From assembly GCF_008085915.1 (NCBI RefSeq), contig NZ_VSJK01000001.1, positions 1-64,000 of the forward strand: a stretch of 64,000 nucleotides of DNA. Direction: 5' to 3'. Positions within the stretch are counted from its first letter, which is position 1, and each line of letters begins with the position of its first letter. Both the position numbers and the translations under genes were made by a program. Positions 20,128 to 29,492 of this stretch are shown here, one piece after another. Below the pieces are notes generated by a model that saw nothing but the letters and a program-made list of their open reading frames with translations, made no database searches and was not told where the DNA came from. The stretch comes from Oceaniovalibus sp. ACAM 378. GTDB lineage: Bacteria > Pseudomonadota > Alphaproteobacteria > Rhodobacterales > Rhodobacteraceae.

Positions 20128-21027
20128 TTAGATCGACACAGCGCCAACCGGCATACCCGAAAGTCTTTCCGGGTGGCCAATCATCGGAAAAGCGGCGGGC
20201 GAACAATTTGCCACACGCCGGTATTCGCTGGGCGCGATGCCGACGTTGGAGGAAAAGAACCGGGTAAAGCTGGCCTGTGACGAAAACCCCAGATCATGGG
20301 CAATATCGGTGACCGTCTTGTCGGTTGTCAGCAAATCCTCGATCGCCTGTTCGGCCCGTAGCGTGTTGAGATAGATATTCGGCGTGACGCCCATCTGTTG
20401 TTTGAACAGCTTGAAAAAGTGCGGCCGCGACAGGCCCACCGCACGGGCAATCCCTTCGATGTCCAGATCGTCGGTCATCCGATCCTGCATCAGGCGCAGC
20501 GAACGGCGCACCCGAAAATCGCTGGACCGTTGAAAGGCTGGGTTCAGATTGCTCACCGGTGCGCGGGCCCAGGATTGTTCGAAACATTCCCTTGTCAGGG
20601 CAAAAAGCAGGTCGTCGAAGCCCTTGTTGTCCTCATCCTCAAGCATGTGAGCGGTCAGGCGCTTGATCAGATTGCCAATGAAAGGTGTGATCGCGATATC
20701 AGGACGCCCGAATTTCAGCGCGAATTCAGCCGACTCCGAATTCTCAAGAAACCACATCGGCTTGATATACAGGGTCAGGCTCATCACCTCGGCGCCGGGG
20801 TCGATGTCGGCGCCGTCCCAGCTGTGCGGCTCCCACGGGTTGATCGCACAGGCGGTCAGCGCGGTGGCGGGCACTTTCGCATCGGCCACGGTCATCGAAC
20901 CGTCGGCTCCGCCGATGCAGAACACCAGATGACCTTCGCGGTGCGCATGGTTGATTATCGGGCGATCCAACCGATATAGGGTCGCACGCCCGAAGGCTCC
21001 GTGTGACACGGATACCGCATGGCTCAT
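20128..21027 (-). CDS. AraC-family transcriptional regulator
   Basis: This 299-residue regulator has an N-terminal ligand-sensing part rich in aromatic residues (1-180) and a C-terminal AraC/XylS DNA-binding domain. The domain has its two helix-turn-helix units at IARAVGLSRPHFFKLFKQQMG and IAHDLGFSSQASFTRFFSSNVG (about 205-285). The ATG follows GGGAGGACGATAAG. It sits between the aldehyde dehydrogenase and livH on the same strand and is the only regulator in the catabolic cluster, so it probably senses the imported compound and activates the cluster. Confidence 0.92.
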   Translation of the reverse strand: MSHAVSVSHGAFGRATLYRLDRPIINHAHREGHLVFCIGGADGSMTVADAKVPATALTACAINPWEPHSWDGADIDPGAEVMSLTLYIKPMWFLENSESAEFALKFGRPDIAITPFIGNLIKRLTAHMLEDEDNKGFDDLLFALTRECFEQSWARAPVSNLNPAFQRSSDFRVRRSLRLMQDRMTDDLDIEGIARAVGLSRPHFFKLFKQQMGVTPNIYLNTLRAEQAIEDLLTTDKTVTDIAHDLGFSSQASFTRFFSSNVGIAPSEYRRVANCSPAAFPMIGHPERLSGMPVGAVSI

Positions 21028-21100
21028 CTTATCGTCCTCCCGGTCTGCGCTCCGCTCTTACGGCGAATGTCGCGGGTTTCAGTGCCACATGGGCACCCAT

Positions 21101-21160
21101 CTCGGGCAGAACCCGAGAGTTCAAGAATCATACTCATTGTTACGTCAACAACGGCGTAAC
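21101..21160. promoter_or_regulatory. Inverted repeats in the aldehyde dehydrogenase-araC gap
   Basis: The 149-base gap before the AraC gene holds two dyads. CTCGGG-CAGAA-CCCGAG (21101-21117) could form a short hairpin in the leader or a weak terminator of the upstream gene. GTTACG-N10-CGTAAC (21139-21160) resembles an operator. Regulation by the AraC protein is a guess, and I could not assign a confident promoter. Confidence 0.35.
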
Positions 21161-21176
21161 GCCAGACCGACAGTGA

Positions 21177-22607
21177 TCAGGGATGAATATAGGCCGTCTT
21201 GCCCTGGGTGAAGAATTCGCGCGCCCACGAGCCCTGTTCGCGCGGTCCATGGCTGCTGGCCTTGCGCCCGCCAAAGGGTACGTGGGGGTCGACACCGGCC
21301 GTCGGCAAGTTGACCATCACCATACCGGCCTGCGCCATCCGTTTGAAATGACTGGCATGTTTCAGGCTGCTGGTGCAAATCCCCGCCACCAGACCAAACG
21401 GCGTGTCATTGGCCACCGCCAGCGCCTGATCATAATCACGCACGCGGATCACACTGGCGACGGGACCAAAAACCTCTTCACGGTTGATCGTCATGTCGGC
21501 GGTCGTGCCGGTGATCAGCGCGGGCGACAGGAAGAACCCCGGCGTGTCCGACCGCAGCACCTCGCCGCCGTGCCGCAGATGACCGCCCTCGCGGCGGGCG
21601 ATTTCAATATACCGCAGGTCCTGCTCCAGCTGGGTCGCGTCGACCACCGGGCCGATATCGGTGCCATCGTGCAGCGCATGACCCACCTTCAGCCGCGCCA
21701 TGGCATCGGCCAATCCGGAGATAAATCGGTCGTGGATGCCTTCGGTCACAATCAGGCGGGACGAGGCGGTGCAACGCTGCCCGGTGGAAAAGAACGCACC
21801 GTCCAGCGCACAGGCGATGGCGCGGTCCAGATCGCAGTCATCCAACACGACCAGCGGGTTTTTTCCGCCCATTTCCATCTGGATACGGCGCATGTGCGGC
21901 AGGCTGGCGCGGGCCACCCGTTCGCCGGTTGCCTGACTGCCGGTAAAGGTGATTGCGTCGATCCGCGGATCGTCGATTATCGCCTGCCCAACCACCGAGC
22001 CCTTGCCGATCAGCAGGTTGAATACACCCGCAGGCACTCCGGAGCGGTGCAGAATCTCGGCCAGCGCATGGGCGCAGCCGGGAACGAGTTCGGCGGGTTT
22101 GAACACCACCGTATTGCCGTAACAAAGGGCCGGCGCGATCTTCCATGCCGGGATGGCGAGCGGGAAATTCCATGGCGCGATCACCCCGACCACGCCGACA
22201 GGTTCGCGGGTCAGTTCCACCGTCACACCGGGCCGGGTTGAGGGCAGGAGTTCGCCGCTCAGGCGCAGCGCCTCGCCCGCAAAAAAGTGGAAGATACGGG
22301 CGGCGCGCACCGCTTCAGCCACGCCTTCGGACAGGATTTTACCCTCTTCGCGCGACAGGAGATGGCCCAACTCATCTGCCCGGGCCATGATCTCATCTCC
22401 CACGCGGCGCAGGATATCATGGCGGTCCTGTGGGTTCGACAGACCCCAGCCGGGTGCCGCATCCGCAGCGGCGGCGATAGCAGTCTGGGTTTCCGCCACG
22501 CCCGCCTGAGCAAAACTGTCAATGATATCCGTCGTATCCGACGGGTTGATGTCATCGACCCCGTGGGAAGTGCGGACCCATTCGCCGCCGATCAGCAGAG
22601 GTTTCAA
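21177..22607 (-). CDS. NAD(P)-dependent aldehyde dehydrogenase
   Basis: This is a 476-residue ALDH-superfamily enzyme with catalytic Cys279 (FFSTGQRCT), general base Glu245 (MEMGGKNP) and the oxyanion/cofactor segment APWNFPLAIP. The ending VPFGGRKASSHGPREQG is like 2-oxoglutarate-semialdehyde dehydrogenases, though vanillin- and betaine-type enzymes are related. It would oxidise an aldehyde intermediate of the pathway to an acid. I chose a TTG start (22605-22607) because it follows GAAGGAAAC at good spacing and gives the family length. No ATG lies nearby, and a longer frame begins with another TTG at 22685. It lies between the binding-protein gene and araC. Confidence 0.87.
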   Translation of the reverse strand: MKPLLIGGEWVRTSHGVDDINPSDTTDIIDSFAQAGVAETQTAIAAAADAAPGWGLSNPQDRHDILRRVGDEIMARADELGHLLSREEGKILSEGVAEAVRAARIFHFFAGEALRLSGELLPSTRPGVTVELTREPVGVVGVIAPWNFPLAIPAWKIAPALCYGNTVVFKPAELVPGCAHALAEILHRSGVPAGVFNLLIGKGSVVGQAIIDDPRIDAITFTGSQATGERVARASLPHMRRIQMEMGGKNPLVVLDDCDLDRAIACALDGAFFSTGQRCTASSRLIVTEGIHDRFISGLADAMARLKVGHALHDGTDIGPVVDATQLEQDLRYIEIARREGGHLRHGGEVLRSDTPGFFLSPALITGTTADMTINREEVFGPVASVIRVRDYDQALAVANDTPFGLVAGICTSSLKHASHFKRMAQAGMVMVNLPTAGVDPHVPFGGRKASSHGPREQGSWAREFFTQGKTAYIHP

Positions 22608-22704
22608 GGTGTTTCCTTCGGCAACCGCTGCACCGCATTCCAATCCAGCCGCGTAAGGGACGGAAGACCAGCGGCAGGTCGCCAAGCTTTTGAGATAAAA
22701 TACA

Positions 22705-22738
22705 ATTCCGGGCGGCGCTGGCAGGCGCCGCCCGGAAT
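22705..22738 (-). terminator. Rho-independent terminator of the solute-binding-protein gene
   Basis: A perfect 14-bp GC-rich stem (ATTCCGGGCGGCGC with its complement) encloses a six-base loop, 18 bases after the stop of the binding-protein gene. On the minus strand it is followed by a T-rich run (TTGTATTTTATC). It should limit read-through into the aldehyde dehydrogenase gene and keep binding protein in excess. Confidence 0.85.
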
Positions 22739-22755
22739 CCGGTCAGTTCAATCGA

Positions 22756-24015
22756 TCAATAGGACGTCTTGCACTCGGGCGCGTCGCGGCTGGGAAGCCC
22801 GATGGCGTCAAAGGCTTCTTTGCTCAGACCCAGACGCTGATCGACACCATCCACCACATTGACCACGTTGTTGGCCAGCGTGCCATCGGGCTGTTCCTGA
22901 ACCTCGGTGATAAAGTTCGTGCCGATCGCCTGACGGTTTTCGTCCAGCGTGATCATGCCGTTCGGCGCATCCAGTTGCAGATTTTTCAGGCAGTCGCGGA
23001 AATCGGCCTGACCTTCGCCAAGATTGCCACCCACCTGCTCGACACACTGAAGCATCGCATTGGTCGAGTTGTAGTAACCGGTGGCGAACAGCGACGGCGT
23101 CGGGAAACCATCCGGGAACATCTCTTTGTAGGCATCGACATAGGCGACCCACTTTTCGCCGTCATAAGTATCGGCCTGAGGTCCGGAGGAGGGAACACCG
23201 ATCAGCGCATCCTTTGCCGACCCTTTCGAGTTGAGCACGGTTCCATCGACCATGATTGTGCCGCCAATCAGGTTCGCCTCGCCGCCTGCCTGCTGATACT
23301 GGTTCAGGAAATTGACGGCATCGCCGCCGCCCAGCCCCAGATAGATCGCATCGACGTCATCTGGCAGCGATGCGATGATCGAGCCGAAATCCTTGGTCCC
23401 CAGTGGCACCCAGAAGCGTTCGGTGATTTCCCCGCCCGCCTGACAGAACCCAATTGCGAACCCCAGAACCTGAGTATAGATGAAAGAATAATCCTCGCCG
23501 ATTGTCGCGACGGTCTTGTAACCCTTTTCGTTGACGACATAATCGCCCAGACCGGCCGACCACTGTGCGCCTTCCATGTTGTAGCGGAAGAAGTTTTCCG
23601 AGGGGTCGACATAGGTCGCTTCCTGCGCCCCCGAGATACCGTTGATGAAGGTCACATCCGGCTGGGTTTTTGAATAGTCGCGGATTGCGATGCCTTCGGA
23701 ACCAGAAAGCGGCCCGATCACGATATCGACGCCGTCCTGCTCGACCAGTTTGCGCGCACCGCGTACGGCGCTGTCGGGGGTGGTGTCGGTGGACACGGTC
23801 GTCAGCTCGATCTCGCGACCGCCGGCCATGTTTCCGGCCTGCTCCATCGCCAGCTTGATGCCGCGCACGCCGTCTTCGCCGGGGACGGCATAGGTGCCCT
23901 CAAGCGTGACCAGAATGCCAACCTTGAGCGGACCGCTGTGCGCGTCAGCAAAAGCCATGCCGCCTGTGGTCATCAACGCAAGTGCGGAAATCGTCCCGAG
24001 ATAGGTTTTTTTCAT
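22756..24015 (-). CDS. Liv-type periplasmic solute-binding protein
   Basis: This 419-residue protein begins with a clear Sec signal (MKKTYLGTISALALMTTGG, cleavage near AFADA) and continues as a periplasmic-binding-protein type 1 (LivJ/amide-binding-like): GILVTLEGTYAVPGEDGVRGIKLA, then GPLSGSEG. It captures the substrate for LivHM. The ATG at 24013-24015 follows GGAGGAATTGCA. An ATG five codons earlier would destroy that site's role. Strong translation signals and its own terminator fit a highly expressed binding protein. The ligand could be an amide, amino acid or aromatic acid. Confidence 0.92.
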   Translation of the reverse strand: MKKTYLGTISALALMTTGGMAFADAHSGPLKVGILVTLEGTYAVPGEDGVRGIKLAMEQAGNMAGGREIELTTVSTDTTPDSAVRGARKLVEQDGVDIVIGPLSGSEGIAIRDYSKTQPDVTFINGISGAQEATYVDPSENFFRYNMEGAQWSAGLGDYVVNEKGYKTVATIGEDYSFIYTQVLGFAIGFCQAGGEITERFWVPLGTKDFGSIIASLPDDVDAIYLGLGGGDAVNFLNQYQQAGGEANLIGGTIMVDGTVLNSKGSAKDALIGVPSSGPQADTYDGEKWVAYVDAYKEMFPDGFPTPSLFATGYYNSTNAMLQCVEQVGGNLGEGQADFRDCLKNLQLDAPNGMITLDENRQAIGTNFITEVQEQPDGTLANNVVNVVDGVDQRLGLSKEAFDAIGLPSRDAPECKTSY

Positions 24016-24398
24016 TGCAATTCCTCCCATATGAGGCGCCCGCGTTCGTCGCGCCGGGACGCGGCCCCATGGTGGGGTAAGCGGGCGGCTGAACTGATCT
24101 CTGACAGTGCGCCGGCGTAACCCTCAGTCTGTTTTTCGGCTTTCGGGTCGCCTGCCCGGTGCCCGGCCCAGATTGTGCTAAAGCTCACCTGCCCGATTAT
24201 TCCGGACGCGCTGCCCCTGCGCTCCGCGCGTTCGGCGCTGAAATCCGTCCACTGGACGGCTTTCCGGGCGCGCTGCCCCGGCGCTCCGCGCGTTCGGCGC
24301 TGAAATCCGTCCACTGGACGGCTTTCCGGGCGCGCTGCCCCGGCGCTCCGCGCGTTCGGCGCTGAAATCCGTCCACTGGACGGCTTTCCGGGCGCGCC
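24016..24398. other. 383-base gene-free region between phoB and the binding-protein gene
   Basis: No gene is supported here. The region holds the start-proximal leader of the binding-protein gene (24016-24060), a possible promoter zone around 24120-24200 that I cannot pin down, and a three-copy 62-base tandem repeat (24208-24393) directly after phoB. Open frames through the repeats are artefacts of their periodicity and high GC. Confidence 0.6.
24208..24393. repeat. Three tandem copies of a 62-bp hairpin-containing repeat
   Basis: Copies begin at 24208, 24270 and 24332 and are identical except for one base in the first (CCCCTGCGCT versus CCCCGGCGCT). Each holds a dyad CCGTCCA-C-TGGACGG and the GC-rich block GGCGCTCCGCGCGTTCGGCG. 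The array starts within ten bases of the phoB stop codon, so on the minus strand it yields three successive hairpins at the 3' end of the pho transcript. The near-identity of copies indicates recent expansion. It may act as a transcription end or mRNA-stability element, similar to REP sequences. Confidence 0.85.
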
Positions 24399-25088
24399 TC
24401 ACCCCAAAGCATATCCTGCGCCGCGCACTGTGCGCACCGGGTCTTCGCCGCCGTTCTGGCACAGCGCTTTTCTCAGCCGCCCGATGTGAACATCGACGGT
24501 GCGCGAGTCGACAAAGACGTCTCGGCCCCAGACCCGGTCAAGCAGTTGCTCGCGGCTCCATACCCTGCCCGGTCTTTCCATAAACGTGGACAGCAGGCGG
24601 AATTCAGTCGGCCCCAGCTTTAACGGCGCGTCGGCCCGCGTCACCCGATGGGTTTCGGCGTCCAGCAGGATATCGTCAAACTCCAACCGCCCCCCCACCG
24701 CAGCGGGCCGGGTGCGGCGCAGTTGTGCGCGCACCCGGGCCATCAGTTCGATAACCGAATAGGGTTTGGCCATATAGTCGTCTGCGCCGGTCTCCAGACC
24801 GCGGACCTTGTCCACGTCTTCGCCGTTCGCGCTCAGCATGATGACCGGGATTGCGCGGGTGTCGGTGCGCATTTTCAGGCGGCGGCAGATCTCGATTCCC
24901 GATACGCCGGGCAGCATCCAGTCAAGCAGGATCAGGTCTGGCGGGTTTTCGGCCACCAGCAACAGCGCCTCATCCCCGGTTGCGGCGCGTGACACGACGA
25001 ACCCTTCCGACTCAAGATTGTAGGCCAGAACCTCGCGTTGGGCGGCTTCATCCTCGACGATCAGAACGCGTGGGCGACTGGCTCCCAT
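24399..25088 (-). CDS. phoB: Phosphate regulon response regulator PhoB
   Basis: This 229-residue OmpR-type regulator has a receiver domain (8-120) with phosphoacceptor Asp56 (LILLDWMLPG), the acidic pocket VEDE, and Lys in MAKPYS. A winged-helix DNA-binding domain (about 135-228) ends in SRTVDVHIGRLRKAL. Phosphorylated by PhoR, it binds Pho boxes such as that upstream of pstS. The ATG at 25086-25088 follows the phoU stop by four bases. A frame 28 codons longer would overlap phoU. It is last in the pho-pst transcript. Confidence 0.95.
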   Translation of the reverse strand: MGASRPRVLIVEDEAAQREVLAYNLESEGFVVSRAATGDEALLLVAENPPDLILLDWMLPGVSGIEICRRLKMRTDTRAIPVIMLSANGEDVDKVRGLETGADDYMAKPYSVIELMARVRAQLRRTRPAAVGGRLEFDDILLDAETHRVTRADAPLKLGPTEFRLLSTFMERPGRVWSREQLLDRVWGRDVFVDSRTVDVHIGRLRKALCQNGGEDPVRTVRGAGYALG

Positions 25089-25092
25089 CCGC

Positions 25093-25806
25093 TTAACCCC
25101 CGACCTTGCCGACAAACGAGGTGCGATCCAGCTTGCGGCGATCCTCATCGGGAATTTCACCAGAAACCACATAGATCACCTGTTCGGCAATCGACGTGAC
25201 GTGATCGCCCATCCGTTCAATATTCTTGGCAATGAAATGCAGGTGCATGCAGGCGGTGATATTGCGCGGATCCTCCATCATATGCGTCAGGAATTCGCGA
25301 AACAGCGCATTATACATTTGATCGATCTCGGTGTCCCGGGCGCGGACATCGGCAGCCAGTTCGGTGTCGCGCTGGATATAGGCATCCAGAACATCCTTGA
25401 GCATCCTTTCAACCTCACGCGCCATCCGGCGGATCGCGTTTGAAGATCCCCCTATCGGCGGCATTTCGGCCAGAACGGTGGTGCGTTTTGCAAGATTCTT
25501 GCAATAATCACCACAGCGCTCCAGATTGTGCGAGATTTTCATCACGCTCAGCACCGTGCGCAGATCGCCGCCCACGGGTGCGCGCAGGGCGATAAGGCGC
25601 GCGGCCTCTTCGTTGATCTGTATTTCAAGCGCGTCGATTGCCTTGTCGCCTGCGCGCACCTTTGCCGCCAGTTCGACATCCCGGTCGACCAGCGAATTGG
25701 CGCTGTTCAGGATCGCCGATTCCACTAGCCCGCCCATTTTCATGATCAGCGCGGTGATGTCTTCCAGATCGCGGTCAAAGGCCGAGGCGATGTGTAGATC
25801 CTGCAT
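25093..25806 (-). CDS. phoU: Phosphate signalling protein PhoU
   Basis: This 237-residue all-helical protein has two PhoU repeats with the metal-binding E/DxxxD motifs, for example in RAGDKAIDALE and RARDTEIDQMYN. PhoU links the Pst transporter to PhoR and keeps the regulon off when phosphate is plentiful. The ATG follows GGAGACATC and lies nine bases after pstB. The gene order pstB-phoU-phoB is standard in alphaproteobacteria. Confidence 0.95.
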   Translation of the reverse strand: MQDLHIASAFDRDLEDITALIMKMGGLVESAILNSANSLVDRDVELAAKVRAGDKAIDALEIQINEEAARLIALRAPVGGDLRTVLSVMKISHNLERCGDYCKNLAKRTTVLAEMPPIGGSSNAIRRMAREVERMLKDVLDAYIQRDTELAADVRARDTEIDQMYNALFREFLTHMMEDPRNITACMHLHFIAKNIERMGDHVTSIAEQVIYVVSGEIPDEDRRKLDRTSFVGKVGG

Positions 25807-25815
25807 GATGTCTCC

Positions 25816-26613
25816 TTACCCGATCCGCCCGGTGATATAGCTTTCGGTGCGTTTGTCCTGAGGGTTGGTGAAAATCTGGCCCGTTTCGCCGTATTCGACA
25901 AGATGGCCAAGGTGAAAGAACGCCGTGTGTTGCGAAACACGGGCGGCCTGTTGCATCGAATGGGTGACGATGACGACGCAATAGTTCTGGCGCAACTCAT
26001 CAATCAACTCTTCGATCTGCGCTGTAGCAATCGGATCGAGCGCGCTGCAGGGTTCGTCCATCAACAGCACCTCGGGTGCGGTTGCAACGGCGCGGGCGAT
26101 GCACAGGCGTTGCTGTTGCCCCCCCGACAACCCGGTGCCCGGCTGGCCAAGCCGATCTTTGGCCTCGTCCCAAAGTGCCGCGCGACGCAGGGATTTCTCG
26201 ACGATTTCATCCAGTTCCGGCTTGTTGCGGGCCAGCCCGTGAATCCGCGGCCCATAGGCCACATTGTCATAGATGGATTTTGGAAACGGATTGGGTTTCT
26301 GAAACACCATCCCGACCTTGGCGCGCAGTTGGACCGGATCGACCTGTCGGTCATAGATGTCTTCAGCGTCAATCAGGATATCGCCCTTGACGCGACAAAT
26401 CTCGATCGTGTCATTCATCCGGTTGATACAGCGCAGAAAAGTCGATTTCCCACAGCCCGACGGGCCAATAAAGGCGGTCACGGTATTGTCGCGGATCTTG
26501 ACGTTCACATCCTGGAGCGCATGGGTCTCGCCATAGAAAACGTTGACGTCTTGCGCGGAAATCTTGATCTCGTCCATGGTCGTGTCTCTTTCGATGGCTT
26601 TCGGTTCATTCAC
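25816..26613 (-). CDS. pstB: Phosphate ABC transporter ATPase PstB
   Basis: This is the ATPase of the high-affinity phosphate importer, with P-loop GPSGCGKST, signature LSGGQQQRL, Walker B LLMDEP and the PstB-specific [10 protein letters not shown]. The frame given starts at a GTG (265 residues). An in-frame ATG at 26575-26577 (253 residues, after AAAGAGACACG) is an equally possible start. It lies 11 bases after pstA in the pst operon and drives transport through PstC/PstA at the inner face of the membrane. Confidence 0.94.
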   Translation of the reverse strand: MNEPKAIERDTTMDEIKISAQDVNVFYGETHALQDVNVKIRDNTVTAFIGPSGCGKSTFLRCINRMNDTIEICRVKGDILIDAEDIYDRQVDPVQLRAKVGMVFQKPNPFPKSIYDNVAYGPRIHGLARNKPELDEIVEKSLRRAALWDEAKDRLGQPGTGLSGGQQQRLCIARAVATAPEVLLMDEPCSALDPIATAQIEELIDELRQNYCVVIVTHSMQQAARVSQHTAFFHLGHLVEYGETGQIFTNPQDKRTESYITGRIG

Positions 26614-26624
26614 GGCAAGCCCGC

Positions 26625-27971
26625 TTACCAGCGGCGTTCAAAGCGACGGCGCAACAGAACCGCGACGGTGTTCATGGCGATCAGAAAGACCAGCAGAACG
26701 ATGATGGCACCCGATGCACGTTCGACAAAGGCCGGGTCGGCGCGCTGAGTCCAGTTGAAGATCTGCACCGGCAGCGCACTGGCCGGATCAAAGAAACCTT
26801 CGGGCGGAGCACCGGGAAATTCCTTGACGAAGGCCACCATGCCGATCAACAGCAGCGGCGCAGTTTCGCCCAGAGCCTGCGCCAGCCCGATGATCGTCCC
26901 GGTCAGGATGCCCGGCGCTGCCAGCGGCAGGACATGGTGAAACACCGCCTGCATCTTTGAGGCGCCCACGCCAAGGGCTGCGTCGCGGATGCTCGGCGGG
27001 ACCGATTTCAGCGATGCCCGGGTGGCGATGATGATGGTGGGCAGGGTCATCAGCGTCAGCACCAGCCCACCGACGATGGGTGCGCTTTGCGGCAACCCGG
27101 CAAAGTTGATGAATATGGCAAGCCCGAGGATGCCAAACACAATCGACGGCACGGCGGCAAGGTTGGATATGTTCACCTCGATCACGTCGGTCCAGCGGTT
27201 TTTCGGAGCGAATTCCTCAAGGTATATGCTGGCCGCCACCCCGATCGGCAGGGCGAGCACAAGGACGATCATCATCATATAAAGCGAGCCCAGGATCGCC
27301 ACGCCCAACCCCGCCGCCTCGGGGCGCTGATCGGATGCGTCTGAGTCGGTGATGAACCCGGGGTTCAGCGAAGTTGCGAGCAGCCCCGCCGCCTTCAGCG
27401 CATCGGCAAGGATCAGCAGTTCGGGCGATACATTGGCGTCGCGTGTGGCGCTGACCATGGTGACGGCGCCCTTGTAATATCCATCGATTCGGCCATTCGC
27501 CAGCAGGCGGAATTCATGCACCGTGCCGATCAATGCCGGGTTCGCAATAACCGCATCGCGCAATTTTGCCGGTGCCTCTTTCGAGATGATCCCTGCGGCT
27601 TGCTTGGCGCTCAACCCGTCGATGGTGATGCCGAGTTGCGCCATCGTCTGTTCCAGCGCCGTATCGATCAGCGGCGCATAACCGAAGGTCGACACTTTTT
27701 TGATCGCCTCCAGATCGCCTGTGCCGGACTTGTCCAGCTTTGCTTGGGGCAGTTCGATCTGCAACGTCACAAAGGTCTGACGAAACGACGACAGCCCGTT
27801 GCCAAGGATCGTGGTCAAAAGCACAACCAGCGCCAGCAGGCCAAAGGCGACCGCGGCCATCCCGTAAAGCTCGAACCGCTTTTCGGCGAAATTGCGTTTG
27901 CGGGTGCGGGACGATTGATCCAGCAGCGAGGTTTTCAGCCGCAACGCGCGGCCCAGAGCAATATCGGTCAT
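26625..27971 (-). CDS. pstA: Phosphate ABC transporter permease PstA (long form)
   Basis: This 448-residue permease has an N-terminal membrane helix (about 38-58) and a large periplasmic insertion (about 60-220, DUF3333-like). The usual PstA core of five to six helices follows, with the coupling loop [26 protein letters not shown]. Canonical PstA is about 290 residues, so the insertion accounts for the extra length. It forms the channel with PstC. The start overlaps the pstC stop (ATGA). Confidence 0.93.
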   Translation of the reverse strand: MTDIALGRALRLKTSLLDQSSRTRKRNFAEKRFELYGMAAVAFGLLALVVLLTTILGNGLSSFRQTFVTLQIELPQAKLDKSGTGDLEAIKKVSTFGYAPLIDTALEQTMAQLGITIDGLSAKQAAGIISKEAPAKLRDAVIANPALIGTVHEFRLLANGRIDGYYKGAVTMVSATRDANVSPELLILADALKAAGLLATSLNPGFITDSDASDQRPEAAGLGVAILGSLYMMMIVLVLALPIGVAASIYLEEFAPKNRWTDVIEVNISNLAAVPSIVFGILGLAIFINFAGLPQSAPIVGGLVLTLMTLPTIIIATRASLKSVPPSIRDAALGVGASKMQAVFHHVLPLAAPGILTGTIIGLAQALGETAPLLLIGMVAFVKEFPGAPPEGFFDPASALPVQIFNWTQRADPAFVERASGAIIVLLVFLIAMNTVAVLLRRRFERRW

Positions 27972-29425
27972 TCGTACTGTTCCCGGTATTTGCGCACGAT
28001 GATCAGCGCGACGACGTTCAGCGCAAGGGTGATGACGAACAACGTCAGCCCAAGCGCAAAGGCGACCATGGTTTCCGGCGATGCGAAATCCGTGTCGCCG
28101 GTCAGTTGCGACACGATCTTGACGGTTATTGTGGTCATTGCCTCGAACGGATTCAGGTCCAGTTTGGCCGCCGCCCCTGCCCCCAGCACCACAATCATCG
28201 TTTCACCGATCGCCCGCGATGCGGCCAGCAGGATCGCGCCAACGATGCCCGGCAGGGCTGCGGGCACGATCACCTGCTGGATGGTTTCGGATTTCGTGGC
28301 ACCAAGGGCATAGCTGCCGTCGCGCATCGTCTGCGGCACGGCATTGATGACATCATCGGACAGGGACGAAACGAATGGGATCAACATGATCCCCATCACA
28401 AGGCCCGCGGTCATCACGCTGGACCCCGACGACCCCAGCCCCAGCGGCTGGGCAAAATAATCGCGCAACAGCGGACCGACCGTGACCAGCGCGAACAGTC
28501 CATAGACGATGGTGGGAATCCCGGCCAGAACCTCAATCAGCGGCTTGATCAGCGTCCGCACCCGGGGGCCGGCGTATTCCGACAGATAGATCGCCGAGAA
28601 GAGCCCGACAGGCACCGCCAACAGCAGCGCGATGAAACTGATGTACAGCGTCCCCCAGAGTAACGGCAGGATGCCCAGTTGCGAATTGCCGCGAAAATTT
28701 GGTGACCAGGTGGTGCCGAAGAAAAAGTCGCGCGCCGGATACTGGCCGAAGAAGTTAACGGTTTCGAACAGCATCGACAACACGATGCCGCCCGTGGTCA
28801 GGATCGCGATCGAGGCCGCGCCGATCAGCAGCGCCAGAACCGCACGTTCAACCCTGTTGCGGGCGCGAAAATCGCGACTGATGCGCGACAGGGCAAAGAC
28901 CAGACCGGCCACCGCCAGCAGCAAAACTGCGATACTCCGGGCCAGATCGCCACGGGCTGAAATCATTCGATACCGCTGCGCCGCCGCAAGCACCGCAGGC
29001 TGAACATCCGAAGCCAAGGCAACACCCGCCCGCCCCAGCAGGGCGCGGATTTCGTCACCCACCTGCAAGCCCTGCACCGCATCGCTGCCGATTTCGCCCT
29101 GTTCAACCACAGCGTCAAGCCCATCGGCAAGACGACGCACATCGCTCATCACCAGTGACCGAGTTGTGCTGTCGGAAATCGCGATTTCGGGGATCAGCCC
29201 GGACACCCGGCTTTCCACCACGACCGGCTGGATCAAAAGCCATACGAACAACACCAGCAGCGCGGGCACCAGCGCCGCCAGCGCTACATTCAATCCATAA
29301 TAGATCGGGCGCGAATGCAGACGGCGGATATCGCCACCGGCACTGGCCACTGCCCGGCGACGCCCGGCACCGTACCCGGCCAGCGTCAGCGCCAGCAGTA
29401 TTGCAAAAAGCCAGAGCAGCGGCAT
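27968..29425 (-). CDS. pstC: Phosphate ABC transporter permease PstC (long form)
   Basis: This 485-residue permease has an N-terminal helix, a second helix near 45-70 and a periplasmic/helical insertion (to about 210). The PstC core then carries FFGTTWSPNFRG, the AGIPTIVYGLFAL helix and the coupling loop GSYALGATKSETIQQVIVPAALPGI. Like PstA here it is much longer than the enterobacterial form, and both extensions probably interact. It starts 66 bases after pstS, separated by a hairpin that may set the PstS:PstC ratio. Confidence 0.93.
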   Translation of the reverse strand: MPLLWLFAILLALTLAGYGAGRRRAVASAGGDIRRLHSRPIYYGLNVALAALVPALLVLFVWLLIQPVVVESRVSGLIPEIAISDSTTRSLVMSDVRRLADGLDAVVEQGEIGSDAVQGLQVGDEIRALLGRAGVALASDVQPAVLAAAQRYRMISARGDLARSIAVLLLAVAGLVFALSRISRDFRARNRVERAVLALLIGAASIAILTTGGIVLSMLFETVNFFGQYPARDFFFGTTWSPNFRGNSQLGILPLLWGTLYISFIALLLAVPVGLFSAIYLSEYAGPRVRTLIKPLIEVLAGIPTIVYGLFALVTVGPLLRDYFAQPLGLGSSGSSVMTAGLVMGIMLIPFVSSLSDDVINAVPQTMRDGSYALGATKSETIQQVIVPAALPGIVGAILLAASRAIGETMIVVLGAGAAAKLDLNPFEAMTTITVKIVSQLTGDTDFASPETMVAFALGLTLFVITLALNVVALIIVRKYREQYE

Positions 29426-29469
29426 GTTGTCTCCCGGATTGGAAATGCGGGACCGACGCGTATTGCGCC

Positions 29470-29492
29470 AGCCCCGCGCTTTGGTTGGGGCT
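29470..29492 (-). promoter_or_regulatory. Hairpin between pstS and pstC
   Basis: AGCCCC and GGGGCT pair around an 11-base loop at the very end of pstS. No U-run follows on the minus strand, so this is more likely a processing or stabilising hairpin (raising PstS over the membrane subunits) or a weak attenuator than a full terminator. Confidence 0.45.

Noticed and set aside
24012-24462. Open frames through the 62-bp repeats with repetitive peptides
   Set aside because: All frames are open because of the repeat period and GC content; no start site or domain supports coding.
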